Shown here: positions 1 to 9,500 of the stretch, piece after piece | How the letters are laid out: every line of letters begins with the position of its first letter | How positions within the stretch are numbered: position 1 is the stretch's first letter | Assembly: GCF_000718165.1 (NCBI RefSeq) | Contig: NZ_JOEY01000007.1 | Coordinates: 62,001 to 126,000 of the forward strand | From: Streptomyces fulvoviolaceus | GTDB lineage: Bacteria; Actinomycetota; Actinomycetes; Streptomycetales; Streptomycetaceae | Reading direction: 5' to 3' | DNA length: 64,000 bases | Notes under the pieces: generated by a model | What the model was told of the DNA's origin: nothing | Database searches by the model: none | What the model saw: the letters and a program-made list of their open reading frames with translations, nothing else | Position numbers and translations under genes: made by a program

Positions 1-539
1 TGAGCGGCCTTCCCGAGGGCCTGTTCATGGCGGGCGATGTTGACCAGGGCGACGGTGACCAGGTGCCCGGTGCCGAACTCGCGTCGTCGGACCCGGAGTT
101 CGGCGCGCCCGTCAAGGACAGCCACGTGGTCGCGGTCCGGGCCGAGCGTGTGGGACTCGGTGGGGAGCGGGACGCGTTCCCAGTGCCGGCCGCGTTCGCC
201 CGTGGCGGCGTGGGTCTGGTAGCGGGCACCGGTGCAGGCGATCTCGACGGTGGTGGCGTCGGTGTAGAAGCTGAAGCCGAGCGACGAGGGCAGCCAGGCG
301 TTGGACTCGGACACGGGATCACTCGCGGGGGCGGTGTCCTCGGCCGCGCCTTCCGTGCCGGCACCTTCGAGTTCCTCCGCGGCAAGGTCCAACTGGCGTT
401 GAAGATCGGCCTCTTGGGGGTACAACGTACCCATGAGGTACTGCCGGTCGGGTGGGGCATCGAGCGTCTCGTGCTCTCCTTGGACCGGGCCGACGAGCTG
501 CCGGTGCAGGTAAGCGGCGAGTTCCTGTCTGGGATCCAT
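1..539 (-). CDS. drmA: DrmA-like DISARM protein, N-terminal part (runs off left edge)
   Basis: The minus strand is open from an ATG at 539 to the window edge, about 179 codons with no stop. The start reads MDPRQELAAYLHRQLVGP, followed by a DRQYLMGTLYPQEA block and then an NAWLPSSLGFSF block. This layout (a short helix ending in LVGP, a 'YL.G.L.P.EA' motif, then a 'PSS.G.SF' motif) is what I know from the N-terminus of DISARM DrmA helicases. The helicase domain itself lies outside the window. The gene begins 42 bases after the stop of the sigma factor gene on the same strand, so the two are probably one operon. The assignment rests on N-terminal resemblance plus the DISARM-type genes on the other side. 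It could instead be a more distant relative of DrmA. Confidence 0.72.
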   Translation of the reverse strand, partial: MDPRQELAAYLHRQLVGPVQGEHETLDAPPDRQYLMGTLYPQEADLQRQLDLAAEELEGAGTEGAAEDTAPASDPVSESNAWLPSSLGFSFYTDATTVEIACTGARYQTHAATGERGRHWERVPLPTESHTLGPDRDHVAVLDGRAELRVRRREFGTGHLVTVALVNIARHEQALGKAA

Positions 540-581
540 GGTGTTCCTTGAGGAGTACGCGGGGAGCGGGTGGTCTACGGA

Positions 582-3380
582 TCAGGCCTGGCGTCGGTGA
601 TCACGGAGCCAGGTGGGGCCGCTCGCGATTCCCCGCTCAGTGGCGAGCTGTTCCTGCAGTTCGGTGATGCGGATCCAGGCGTTGTGCTCGGTCTCCGCGA
701 TGCGCTGCTCGGCAGCCCGCGCCTGCTCGCAGGCCGTGCGAACTTCCTGACCCCGCTGGACAAGCGTCACCTTGGACTGTGCCAACTGGGCTTCGAGGTC
801 GGCGATGCGTGCTTCGGCACCCTCGCGATACCGCCGGGCAGCCGCTTCCGCCTCTCCGGCCCTCTGCGTGGCTGCCCGATGCGCCTCACGGTGCTCTGCC
901 TTCAGATGTGCGATCCGTTCCTCCGCCTGGGCGCGAACTGACTGCTCACGGTGGAACAGAGTCCGGTCCATGCGGAGCAGCAACGCCTCTTCCAGAGCGT
1001 CCAGTTCACTCTCGGTGTCAGCGAGGGCGGCGGCGAGCCGTACAGTGGCGGCGCCGCGCTCTTCGTCGAGCTGCTGCCGGTGCTCCTGGCGCAACTGCTC
1101 GACGTACGCCTCATGCGCGAGCCGGACTTCGGCCGGGCGTGCTTCGGTGTCGGCCTCTTCCCGGTCCGTTTCCTCCGCGTGCTCCGTCTCCACAGCGCGC
1201 TCGGCGTTCTCGGCCCGGCCAGGCTTGCGGGGTGGCTCGGCGATGAACTCCCGCAGCGCGTCACGCACGGCGAGGCGTGACTCGCCATGCACCAAGGGCT
1301 TGGCGGCCAGGTAGGCACGGGGTGTGGTGCCGACCAGCGCCTCGGCCGGCCGCTCGAAGAAGTCCTCGGGCCGATGCCCGGACTCCCCCAGCGCGTCGAA
1401 CACGCGCCGCAAAACCTCCAGCGACGCCACGACCGGACGGTCGAACGTCTCCGTCCCCTGGACGGCGCCCATCACGGCATCGGTCGCGGACTGCCCGAGC
1501 AGCACCGCGAGTTGCAGGTGTCCCACGGCCAGCAGCGCGTACTTCGCGAGCCAGATCACGTCATCGGCGGGGCCCTCCTCTGCCATCCGCCGGGCCTCGT
1601 CCCAGTCACAGGTGTACTGCTCCGCCGCGCCGGCCTCCACCCCAGCACCCGGTGACGGGCTCTCCGCGTGCACCGCGGGCACGGAATCCTGCTCCGTCAC
1701 AGCAGCCGTCGACGAGTGCGCCGCGGGCGCAGAGTCCGGAACGGGCACTGTGGCCGGTGGAGAACTGTCCACATCGAGCGCAGTTACGGATTCCGGTACG
1801 GGACGGTCGGCATCGGCAACAACCCCCGCGTCCCCCGACTCCTCGCCTGCACGCACCAACTCCCTTATCTTGCCCCGGCGTCGAGCCCTGGCATCGTCTC
1901 CGGCCCCGCCCCGGTGACCCGCCACTCCCACCCCCTCACCTCGTCGCGCTCCGTCGGTTCCAAGGAGCCTCGCCATCCGCAACCTCTCCTTCAGCACCGG
2001 ACGGAGCTTGCCCTCGATCTGTCTGATGCGTTCCCGGGTCACCCCGAACTCCCGGCCCAGCTCGTCCAGCGTCGACGGCTCGTCCCCGTCCAGCCCCAGG
2101 CGTCGTACGAGGATGCGGTGCTCGCGCCCGGAGAAAGTGTCCAGAACGGCCATGACCTCCTCCACGGCCAGCGCGTTCAGGACCACACGCTCCACCGACG
2201 GCAACGGGCGTCTCGCCCCCACGAAGTCACCGAGGGTCACTCCGTCGCCTACGACACGATCGAGAGAGACGGTGCGCCGGCTCAGCCGCCGGGCCTCCTC
2301 GACCTTCGCCAAGGTGATGTCGCACAGCACCGCCACGTCGACGGCGCTCGCGGGCTTGCCCTGCCCGTTCAGGGCTCGTTCCGCCTTCGCCACCTTGCGG
2401 ATCTGCTCATGCATATGGACCGGGATCCGGATGACGGCACCCTCGTCCGCAACAGCCCGCGCGATCGCCTGACGCACCCACCATGTGGCGTACGTCGAGA
2501 ACTTGTACCCCTTGGCCGGATCGAATTTCCGGGCTGCCGTCATCAGGCCCAGCACGCCGTGCTGGAACAAGTCGTCGTACTCCAGCCCTTGCTCCAGGTA
2601 GCCGCGCAGGATCGAGTGCGCGAGCCGCTGGTTGTGCAGGACCAGGCAGTTCCGCGCACGGACTCTGATGTCGTCGGGAGGCAGGCCGCTCAGCTCGGCC
2701 TTCTCCGGCTCGCACGCGACGTGACTCGGGCCGCCCCGCACGAGTACGGCTAGGCCCACCTCCGCCTCGGCGCTCAGGAGACGATTCTCGGGCCGCGGAC
2801 GGAAACGATCCTCGTCCAGCACGGCCAGCGCGACGGCCACGGCAGCGGCAAGGTCTCCCGTTTCCCGCACGATCTCCGGCCCCGCGGGCTCCGGCGGCTC
2901 GGGGTCCTCCGTTGGTTCAGGCCCTTCCGGCTGCTCCTCCGCCACGACGGTCTCCCGCAGCCGAGCCCCGGAGTGCAGCGCCGCAGTTTCCCTGGCGTTG
3001 AGTCCGGCCAGCCGAGCCACGCCGTCCACGGCCCGCGCAGTCACGTACCCCTCGGCATCGGCGTAACGCGACAGCACCGCCCTCACCGCACGAACACGAG
3101 GGAATACATTTTCTTCACGGATCCGTGCAACCTTTTCCACGCCCGCACTGTCCGCGTCTATGTGCACGTGGACCCTCTGTACGGGCAGCCCCAATCGGGC
3201 CAGTTCGTCCCGCAGCCGCTCCCGCTCGGCGTGGCCGAGTTCCAGCGTGCGCACGCTCTCCGCGAAGACGTGTTCCGGTACGGCGCCGTTCACCGCGGCA
3301 CTCCGAAGTCGCATCAGCAGCTCGGCCAAGGCGACCTTCACGCCGGACACGTCCGCCCCACCCACGGATTGAGCTCTCAT
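582..3380 (-). CDS. Sigma-70-family factor with long C-terminal coiled-coil extension
   Basis: Predicted protein of 932 residues. Residues about 250-320 contain sigma region 2 (DDLFQHGVLGLMTAARKFDP, then YKFSTYATWWVRQAI, the aromatic -10-melting segment). Residues about 405-470 contain region 4 with the helix-turn-helix GREFGVTRERIRQIE. After an acidic/Pro-rich linker there is a globular segment near residues 600-730 and then a long coiled coil, about 750-925, rich in E, A, R and Q. Ordinary group 1-3 sigma factors end at region 4, so roughly 460 extra residues are unusual. I chose the ATG at 3380 over the in-frame ATG at 3401 because a G-rich ribosome site (nine G then CGGA) directly precedes it. 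The gene is divergent from the kinase-helicase operon and 42 bases upstream of the drmA-like gene. It probably controls the defence locus, but that is inference. Confidence 0.85.
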   Translation of the reverse strand: MRAQSVGGADVSGVKVALAELLMRLRSAAVNGAVPEHVFAESVRTLELGHAERERLRDELARLGLPVQRVHVHIDADSAGVEKVARIREENVFPRVRAVRAVLSRYADAEGYVTARAVDGVARLAGLNARETAALHSGARLRETVVAEEQPEGPEPTEDPEPPEPAGPEIVRETGDLAAAVAVALAVLDEDRFRPRPENRLLSAEAEVGLAVLVRGGPSHVACEPEKAELSGLPPDDIRVRARNCLVLHNQRLAHSILRGYLEQGLEYDDLFQHGVLGLMTAARKFDPAKGYKFSTYATWWVRQAIARAVADEGAVIRIPVHMHEQIRKVAKAERALNGQGKPASAVDVAVLCDITLAKVEEARRLSRRTVSLDRVVGDGVTLGDFVGARRPLPSVERVVLNALAVEEVMAVLDTFSGREHRILVRRLGLDGDEPSTLDELGREFGVTRERIRQIEGKLRPVLKERLRMARLLGTDGARRGEGVGVAGHRGGAGDDARARRRGKIRELVRAGEESGDAGVVADADRPVPESVTALDVDSSPPATVPVPDSAPAAHSSTAAVTEQDSVPAVHAESPSPGAGVEAGAAEQYTCDWDEARRMAEEGPADDVIWLAKYALLAVGHLQLAVLLGQSATDAVMGAVQGTETFDRPVVASLEVLRRVFDALGESGHRPEDFFERPAEALVGTTPRAYLAAKPLVHGESRLAVRDALREFIAEPPRKPGRAENAERAVETEHAEETDREEADTEARPAEVRLAHEAYVEQLRQEHRQQLDEERGAATVRLAAALADTESELDALEEALLLRMDRTLFHREQSVRAQAEERIAHLKAEHREAHRAATQRAGEAEAAARRYREGAEARIADLEAQLAQSKVTLVQRGQEVRTACEQARAAEQRIAETEHNAWIRITELQEQLATERGIASGPTWLRDHRRQA

Positions 3381-3411
3381 TCCGCCCCCCCCCAGGCTCA
3401 TTTCACATGTG

Positions 3412-3441
3412 ACACTAGAGGTAGTGCGTTGACGATGTCAA
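3412..3441 (-). promoter_or_regulatory. Candidate promoter of the sigma/drmA-like operon
   Basis: Read on the minus strand, TTGACA (3441-3436) and TAGTGT (3417-3412) are separated by 18 bases. This is a good match to a housekeeping actinobacterial promoter. The expected transcription start, about 3405, gives a leader of about 25 bases before the ATG at 3380. The -35 element lies inside the palindrome at 3428-3442, so a protein bound there would block the promoter. Confidence 0.5.
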
Positions 3442-3442
3442 C
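3428..3442. promoter_or_regulatory. Palindromic operator candidate GTTGAC-GAT-GTCAAC
   Basis: A perfect 6-bp inverted repeat with a 3-bp spacer lies in the divergent region between the sigma gene and the kinase-helicase gene. It overlaps the candidate -35 of the sigma promoter and begins 47 bases upstream of the sigma start codon. The same palindrome, with spacer GAC, lies at 43963-43977 at the same distance from the HTH-methylase start. A second palindrome, TCACATGTGA, lies at 3403-3412. Confidence 0.55.
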
Positions 3443-3455
3443 GGACTTACAAAAC

Positions 3456-3482
3456 TTGAAAAAGCTTCCATTCGTGTACAGT
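3456..3482 (+). promoter_or_regulatory. Weak candidate promoter for the kinase-helicase operon
   Basis: TACAGT at 3477-3482 resembles a -10 element. TTGAAA at 3456-3461 is a possible -35, but the 15-base spacing is short. The region is locally A/T-rich compared with its surroundings. It may instead be read by an alternative sigma factor, for example the one encoded next to it, in which case these elements would not apply. Confidence 0.25.
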
Positions 3483-3583
3483 GACGGATGCCGCACTCTC
3501 CGCTCTGACACGATGGACCGTGCGGCAGCAGGTCAGGGGGCGCGTTCCGCTATGGAACCGCGGGCAGAAGGCGAGGGACGGCA

Positions 3584-6500
3584 GTGAGCCACGAGCTGGT
3601 CGACGGCAGATTCCGCATCGGGCACGTCATCGGCAAGGGCAACATGGGGGAGGTCCACCGGGCCGAGGACCTGCAGGCAGCCGAGGGATCCCCCGAGCGC
3701 ACAGTCGCCGTCAAGACCATCCTGCGCCGCCGCACCGGCGTCCAGATCGACACCGGCGGCGACCCGAAGGCCGTGCAGCGCTTCGACCGCGAGGTGCGCA
3801 TCATGCGCCGGCTGCGCCACCGGAACCTCACGCGGCTGATCGCGGGCGGCATCGCCGCGGACAGCGGCGATCTCCCTTATCTCGCCATGGAGCTCCTGGA
3901 CGGGGAGACGCTGCGCGACCTGATCGAGGAGGAGCCGCAACTCCCCCTCGCCTGGGCAGCCGCGATCGGCGCCCAGATCGCCGACGGCCTCGCCGCCGCC
4001 CACACCGCGGGCATCGTGCACCGCGACCTGAAGCCCGCCAACGTCATGCTCACCCAGGGCGGGACGGTCAAGGTCCTCGACTTCGGCATGGGCCGCATCG
4101 TCGACGACCCGGACGAGGCCCGGCTGACCAGCACGGGCGTCAGCGTCGGGACCGCCCGCTACATGGCTCCCGAGCAGTTCAAGGCCAAGCAGGTGACGCA
4201 GGCCGCCGATCTCTACGCACTGGGCTGTGTGTTGTACGAAATGCTGGTCGGGGTACCGCCGTTCACCAGCGAGTCCCCGTACGACCTCGCGAGCAAGCAC
4301 ACCGGCGAGGACCCGACACCCGTCGCCGCGATCCGCAGTGAGATCCCCGTCGAGTTCGCCCGCCTCGTTCACCGCCTGCTGGCCAAGGACCCGGCGGACC
4401 GCCCGGCGGACGCCGTGGCAGTGCGTGACGCGCTGCTGCCGCTCGCCCTCGCCGGTGAAGAAGCCTCACAGCTGCCGCACTGGGCCGCCCTGGACCCGGT
4501 CCTCCCCTTGCGCACCTCGGCGGCCACCCAGGCGACCGAGCACGTGGTACCTGCTCCGAAGCCCGCGGCCGTCACGGCTTCCGGCGCCGGCATGGATGTC
4601 TTCGGCGTCCACCGCACGCTCATCAGGGACTACCGCTCCTTCACCGAGGGCGGCACCGTCATCCGTGACGACCGCATCGCGGCGTTCGTCGAGGACGACC
4701 TCAACAGCAAGTCGCAGTGGCCCGACCCGTGGCTGTCGCTGAACCCGTTCTTCCAGGGCGGCGGCACGGTGGTCGAACTCGCCGGGCAGAAGGTCCTGCA
4801 CGACGAGTGCGCTCGTATCTTCCAGGCGAAGAAGACCGAGGGCGGCACGGTCCCCGACGGCCGCCCGCTGACACTCCACCAGCACCAGCGCGAGGCCATC
4901 GACGCCGCCGCGTCCGGTGCGTCGTACGTCCTCACGACGGGCACCGGGTCCGGCAAGTCGCTCGCGTACATCGTCCCGATCGTGAACAAGGTGCTCCATC
5001 AGCGGGACACCGAGGGACCGAACGCTCCCAAGCGGGTGCGAGCGATCATCGTCTACCCGATGAACGCGCTCGCCAACAGCCAGCTCAAGGAGCTGGAGAA
5101 GTATCTGCGCGACGGCTACGGCGCGGGCCGCGAACCGGTCACCTTCGCCCGGTACACGGGCCAGGAGGACGACGAGAAGCGCAAGGAGATCCGCGACAAC
5201 CCGCCGGACATCCTGCTCACCAACTACGTGATGCTGGAACTGATGCTGACTCGCCCGGCCGACCGGGCGAGCCTCATCAAGATGGCGCGGGGCCTGGAGT
5301 TCCTGGTCTTCGACGAGTTGCACACCTACCGTGGCCGGCAGGGCGCCGACGTCGCCCTGCTGATTCGCCGCGTCCGCGAGGCATGCCAGGCCCAGGAACT
5401 GCAATGCATCGGCACATCGGCCACCATGTCGACGGAGGGCACGCTCGACGACCAGAAGAAGGTCGTCGCCGGAGTGGCCAGCACCCTGTTCGGTACGCCG
5501 GTGCGCCCGGAGCGGGTCATCGGCGAGACCCTGGTCCGCGCGACCCACGAAACACCCGACACCGTTCCCGCCGAGCGTCTCAACTCCCCTGCCGCGCCGC
5601 GCGCGTACGACGATCTCGTACGCGACCCGCTGGCCCGCTGGATCGAAACCCGCTTCGGTCTCGCTACCGACGAGGCCACCGGGCAGCTGATCCGCCAGCA
5701 GCCCACGAAGATCGAAGTCGCGGCGAAGGAGCTGCACGAGGAGTCCGGGGTCGCCGAGGAGCAATGTGTCGCCGCGATCCGCGCCACTCTGGAGGCCGGT
5801 TCGCAGGCGCTACACCCGGTGACCGAACGGCCGCTGTTTGCGTTCCGGCTGCACCAGTTCCTCTCCAAGGGCGACACCGTGTACGTCACCCTGGAGGACA
5901 AGCTCTCGCGCCACCTCACCCGCTCGTACCAGCTCGAACAGCCGGGCAGCGAAGGCAAGTTGCTGATGCCACTGGCGTTCTGCCGGGAGTGCGGCCAGGA
6001 GTATCTGACGGTGTGGCGGACCGAGAAGGACGGCGAGGTCCGGTACGAGGCGCGCCGGGACACGTCCGCGACGGGCGGTCGGCAGGGCGACGGCTATCTG
6101 TACGTCGACCACGAGCGGGCGTGGCCGTCCAACGTCCAGTACGCCGTGGACGACCGCCGACTGCCCGAGTCCTGGCTGGAGTTGGACGACAATGGCCAGG
6201 AGGTCGTGAAGAAGACGTACCGCGACCGGGTGCCGCGTGCCGTCACCGTCGATCCGCGCGGCCGCGAAGGGAGCGGCGAACTCCAGGCCGCGTTCGTCCC
6301 CTCCCCCTTCCTTTTCTGTCTGCACTGCGGGGTCGCGTACGAGCAGACGCGCGGCCGGGATTTCGCGAAGCTGGCGACGCTCGACCAGGAGGGCCGATCC
6401 TCGGCGACCTCGCTGATCTCCGCGTCGGTGGTGCGCTCGCTGAAGTCGGTGCCGGAGGAAAACCTGGACAAGGAGGCGCGCAAGCTCCTCACGTTCGTCG

Positions 6501-9500
6501 ACAACCGGCAGGACGCGTCCCTCCAGGCGGGTCACTTCAACGACTTCGTACAGATCACGCAGTTGCGCGGCGCCCTGTACCGGGCGGCTCTGGACGCGGG
6601 CGAGGACGGCGTCCACCACGAGGAACTGGCCTCGTCGGTGACGAACGCGCTCGCCATCGAGCCGGCCGACTACACCGGCGAGAGCGATCTGCCGCCCTCC
6701 CTCGCCCGCAACGCCGCCAAGACCCTCCGGGACGTGATCGCGTTCCGGCTCTATCTGGACCTGGAGCGCGGCTGGCGTATCACCATGCCGAATCTGGAGC
6801 AGACCGGCCTGCTGGAGATCGGCTACGAGGACCTGGAGTGGGTGGCAGCCAAGCAGGACCGGTGGGCGGGCACGCACGAGGCGCTGCGCGACGCCGACCC
6901 GGCGCTGCGGGCCGAGGTCATGAAGGCGCTGCTCAACGAGATGCGCCGCTCCCTCGCCATCGACGTCTCGTACTTCCGTGACGACTTCGACTCGCTCCAG
7001 CGGGCGAGCGAGGAGCGGCTGATCGACCCGTGGATACTGTCCGCCGCCGACAAGCCGAAGGTCGGCACGGCCTATCCGCACCCGTCCCGCCCGGGCATGG
7101 ACCGCTCGGCCCTGTTCCTGTCGGCGCGCGGCAAGTTCGGCAAGTACCTGCGCCGCGCGGACACGTCGTTCAAAACGCTCGATCCGGCCGATCTCCAGCT
7201 GGTCATCGAGGAGTTGCTGAAGGTTCTGGCCAAGGCGGGCCTGGTGAAGGCGGTCACGGAAGCCCCGCAGCGGGCGGGCCATTACCGCAGGCCTTCCGCC
7301 CCGACCTCGACCGGCTACCGTGTGGCCGCCCAGTCCCTCGTGTGGCGTGCGGGCCGGGGCGAGAGGGGCACGCACGACCCGCTGACCCGCACCTACCAGA
7401 GCGGCGACGGCCCGCGCGTCAACACCTTCTTCCGCGACCTGTACAAGGACGCGGCAGGCACCCTGTCCGGCCTGTTCGCGCGCGAGCACACCGCGCAGGT
7501 CTCGCCCCAGGAGCGGGAACAGCGTGAAGAAGCCTTCCGCAAGGCGGAGTTGAAACTGCTGTACTGCTCCCCGACGATGGAGCTGGGCGTCGACATCTCC
7601 CAGCTCAACGCGGTGATGATGCGCAACGTGCCGCCCACACCCGCGAACTACGCGCAGCGCTCGGGCCGCGCGGGCCGCAGTGGCCAGCCCGCCCTCGTCA
7701 CCACGTACTGCGCGACGGGAAACAGCCACGACCAGTACTACTTCCGCCGCTCGGAGCGCATGGTCGCGGGCGCCGTCGCCCCGCCGCGTCTGGACCTCGC
7801 CAACGAGGACCTGGTGCTGTCCCACCTCCAGGGGATCTGGATCGCGGAGGCGGGCCTGAAGTTGGGCCGTGCCGTCCCCGAGGTCCTCGACGTGTCGTAC
7901 CCGGACACGGGTGACCGCCCGAACCCCGCGCTGGAGCTGCTGCCGGACATCCTCGCGGCTTCCCTCGACGAGAGCGCCCGGCGCCGCACCGTCGACGCAG
8001 CCCTGCGCGTCCTCGGCCCGCTCCTGCCCGACTTCGCCGACACCACGTGGTGGCACGACGACTGGATCCAGGACCGTGTACGGACGGTGGCGATCCGCTT
8101 CGATCGGGCCTTCGACCGCTGGCGGCAGCTGTTCCGCTCCGCGCTCGATGACCAGTACATCCAGAACAGGCGCCGCCTCGACTACAGCCTCACCGAGGGC
8201 GACCGCATCCGTGCCAACGCCCGCCGCCGTGAGGCCGAGACACAGCTGAACCTGCTGATGAACGAGAGCGCCGACAGCAAGTCGGTCCTCTCCGACTTCA
8301 ACCCGTACCGCTATCTGGCGTCCGAGGGCTTCCTGCCCGGCTACAGCTTCCCGCGCCTCCCGCTCGCCGCGTACATCCCGACCATCGGCCGCCGCCGCGG
8401 GGACGGCGACTACCTCCAGCGGCCCCGCTTCCTCGCGATCCGCGAGTTCGGCCCCGGTGCCCTGATCTACCACGAGGGCGCCCGCTACCAGGTCACCCGC
8501 ATCCAGCTGCCGCCGGACTCCTCGGGCGAGTTGGCGACCAGCGAGGCCCGCCGCTGCGCGCAGTGCGGCTACCACCACGATCCGGAGCAGCTGGAGGACC
8601 GCTGCGCCATGTGCCACGAGCCGCTGGGCGCGGCAACTTACGGCCTGCTGCACCTGCACACCGTGTACACCACCCGCCGTGAGCGGATCTCGTCCGACGA
8701 GGAGGAGCGGCGCCGCGCCGGCTTCAAGCTGGAGACGTCGTACCGCTTCCAGGACCACGGCACCCGCTCGGGCCGCCTGAACGCGTCGGTCGCCGACGCC
8801 TCGGGCGCACCGCTCGCCGAGGTGGCGTACGGCGACTCGGCGACCGTCCGCATCACCAACACCGGCCGGGTGCGCGCCAAGAGCGAGGAGCCGGCCGGGT
8901 ACTGGCTGGACCTCGCGGACGGCCGCTGGATGAACGACAAGGACGCGTCCGATGCGTCCGGCGACTCCAGCGAACTGCCCGTGATCGACGCGGACGGCAA
9001 CGAGCGGCGCCGAAAGAAGCGGGTCATCCCGTACGTGGAGGACCGCCGCAACATCCTCGTCGTCACCCTCGACGAGCCTCTGCCGGAGCCGGTGGCGCTC
9101 TCCCTGATGTACGCCCTGGAACGGGGCATCGAGGCCGCGTTCGAGCTGGAGGACGCCGAGCTGTCCAGCGAGCTGCTGCCGCCGGACGACGGCCCCCGCA
9201 ACCGCATCCTGTTCACGGAGGCCGCCGAGGGCGGCGCGGGTGTGCTCCGCCGCCTCCAGGCGGAGAACGACGCCCTGGCGAAGGCTGCCGTACGCGCCCT
9301 GGACATCTGCCACTTCGACGCGGACGGCACCGACCAGGGCGGCCCGCACCCGGACCGGCCCTGCGCCCTCGGCTGCTACGAGTGCCTGCTGACCTACGGC
9401 AACCAGCTCAACCACGCCCTCATCAACCGCCATTCGGTGCGGGACCTGCTGGTGCGGCTCGCGACGGCGACGGCCCGCCGGGAGTCGCGCGGCGAGTCGC

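Noticed and set aside
1..539. Plus-strand open frame 27-551 as the first gene
   Set aside because: The translation is Gly/Val-rich without motifs. The minus strand gives a DrmA-like N-terminus with an ATG at 539.
5810..9433. 1207-codon minus-strand open frame opposite the kinase-helicase
   Set aside because: The sequence is dominated by Val/Arg/Gly/Gln without domains, while the plus strand has all helicase and DUF1998 motifs. The same reasoning applies to 10202-12739 (opposite the drmD-like gene) and 25652-28078 (opposite mcrB).
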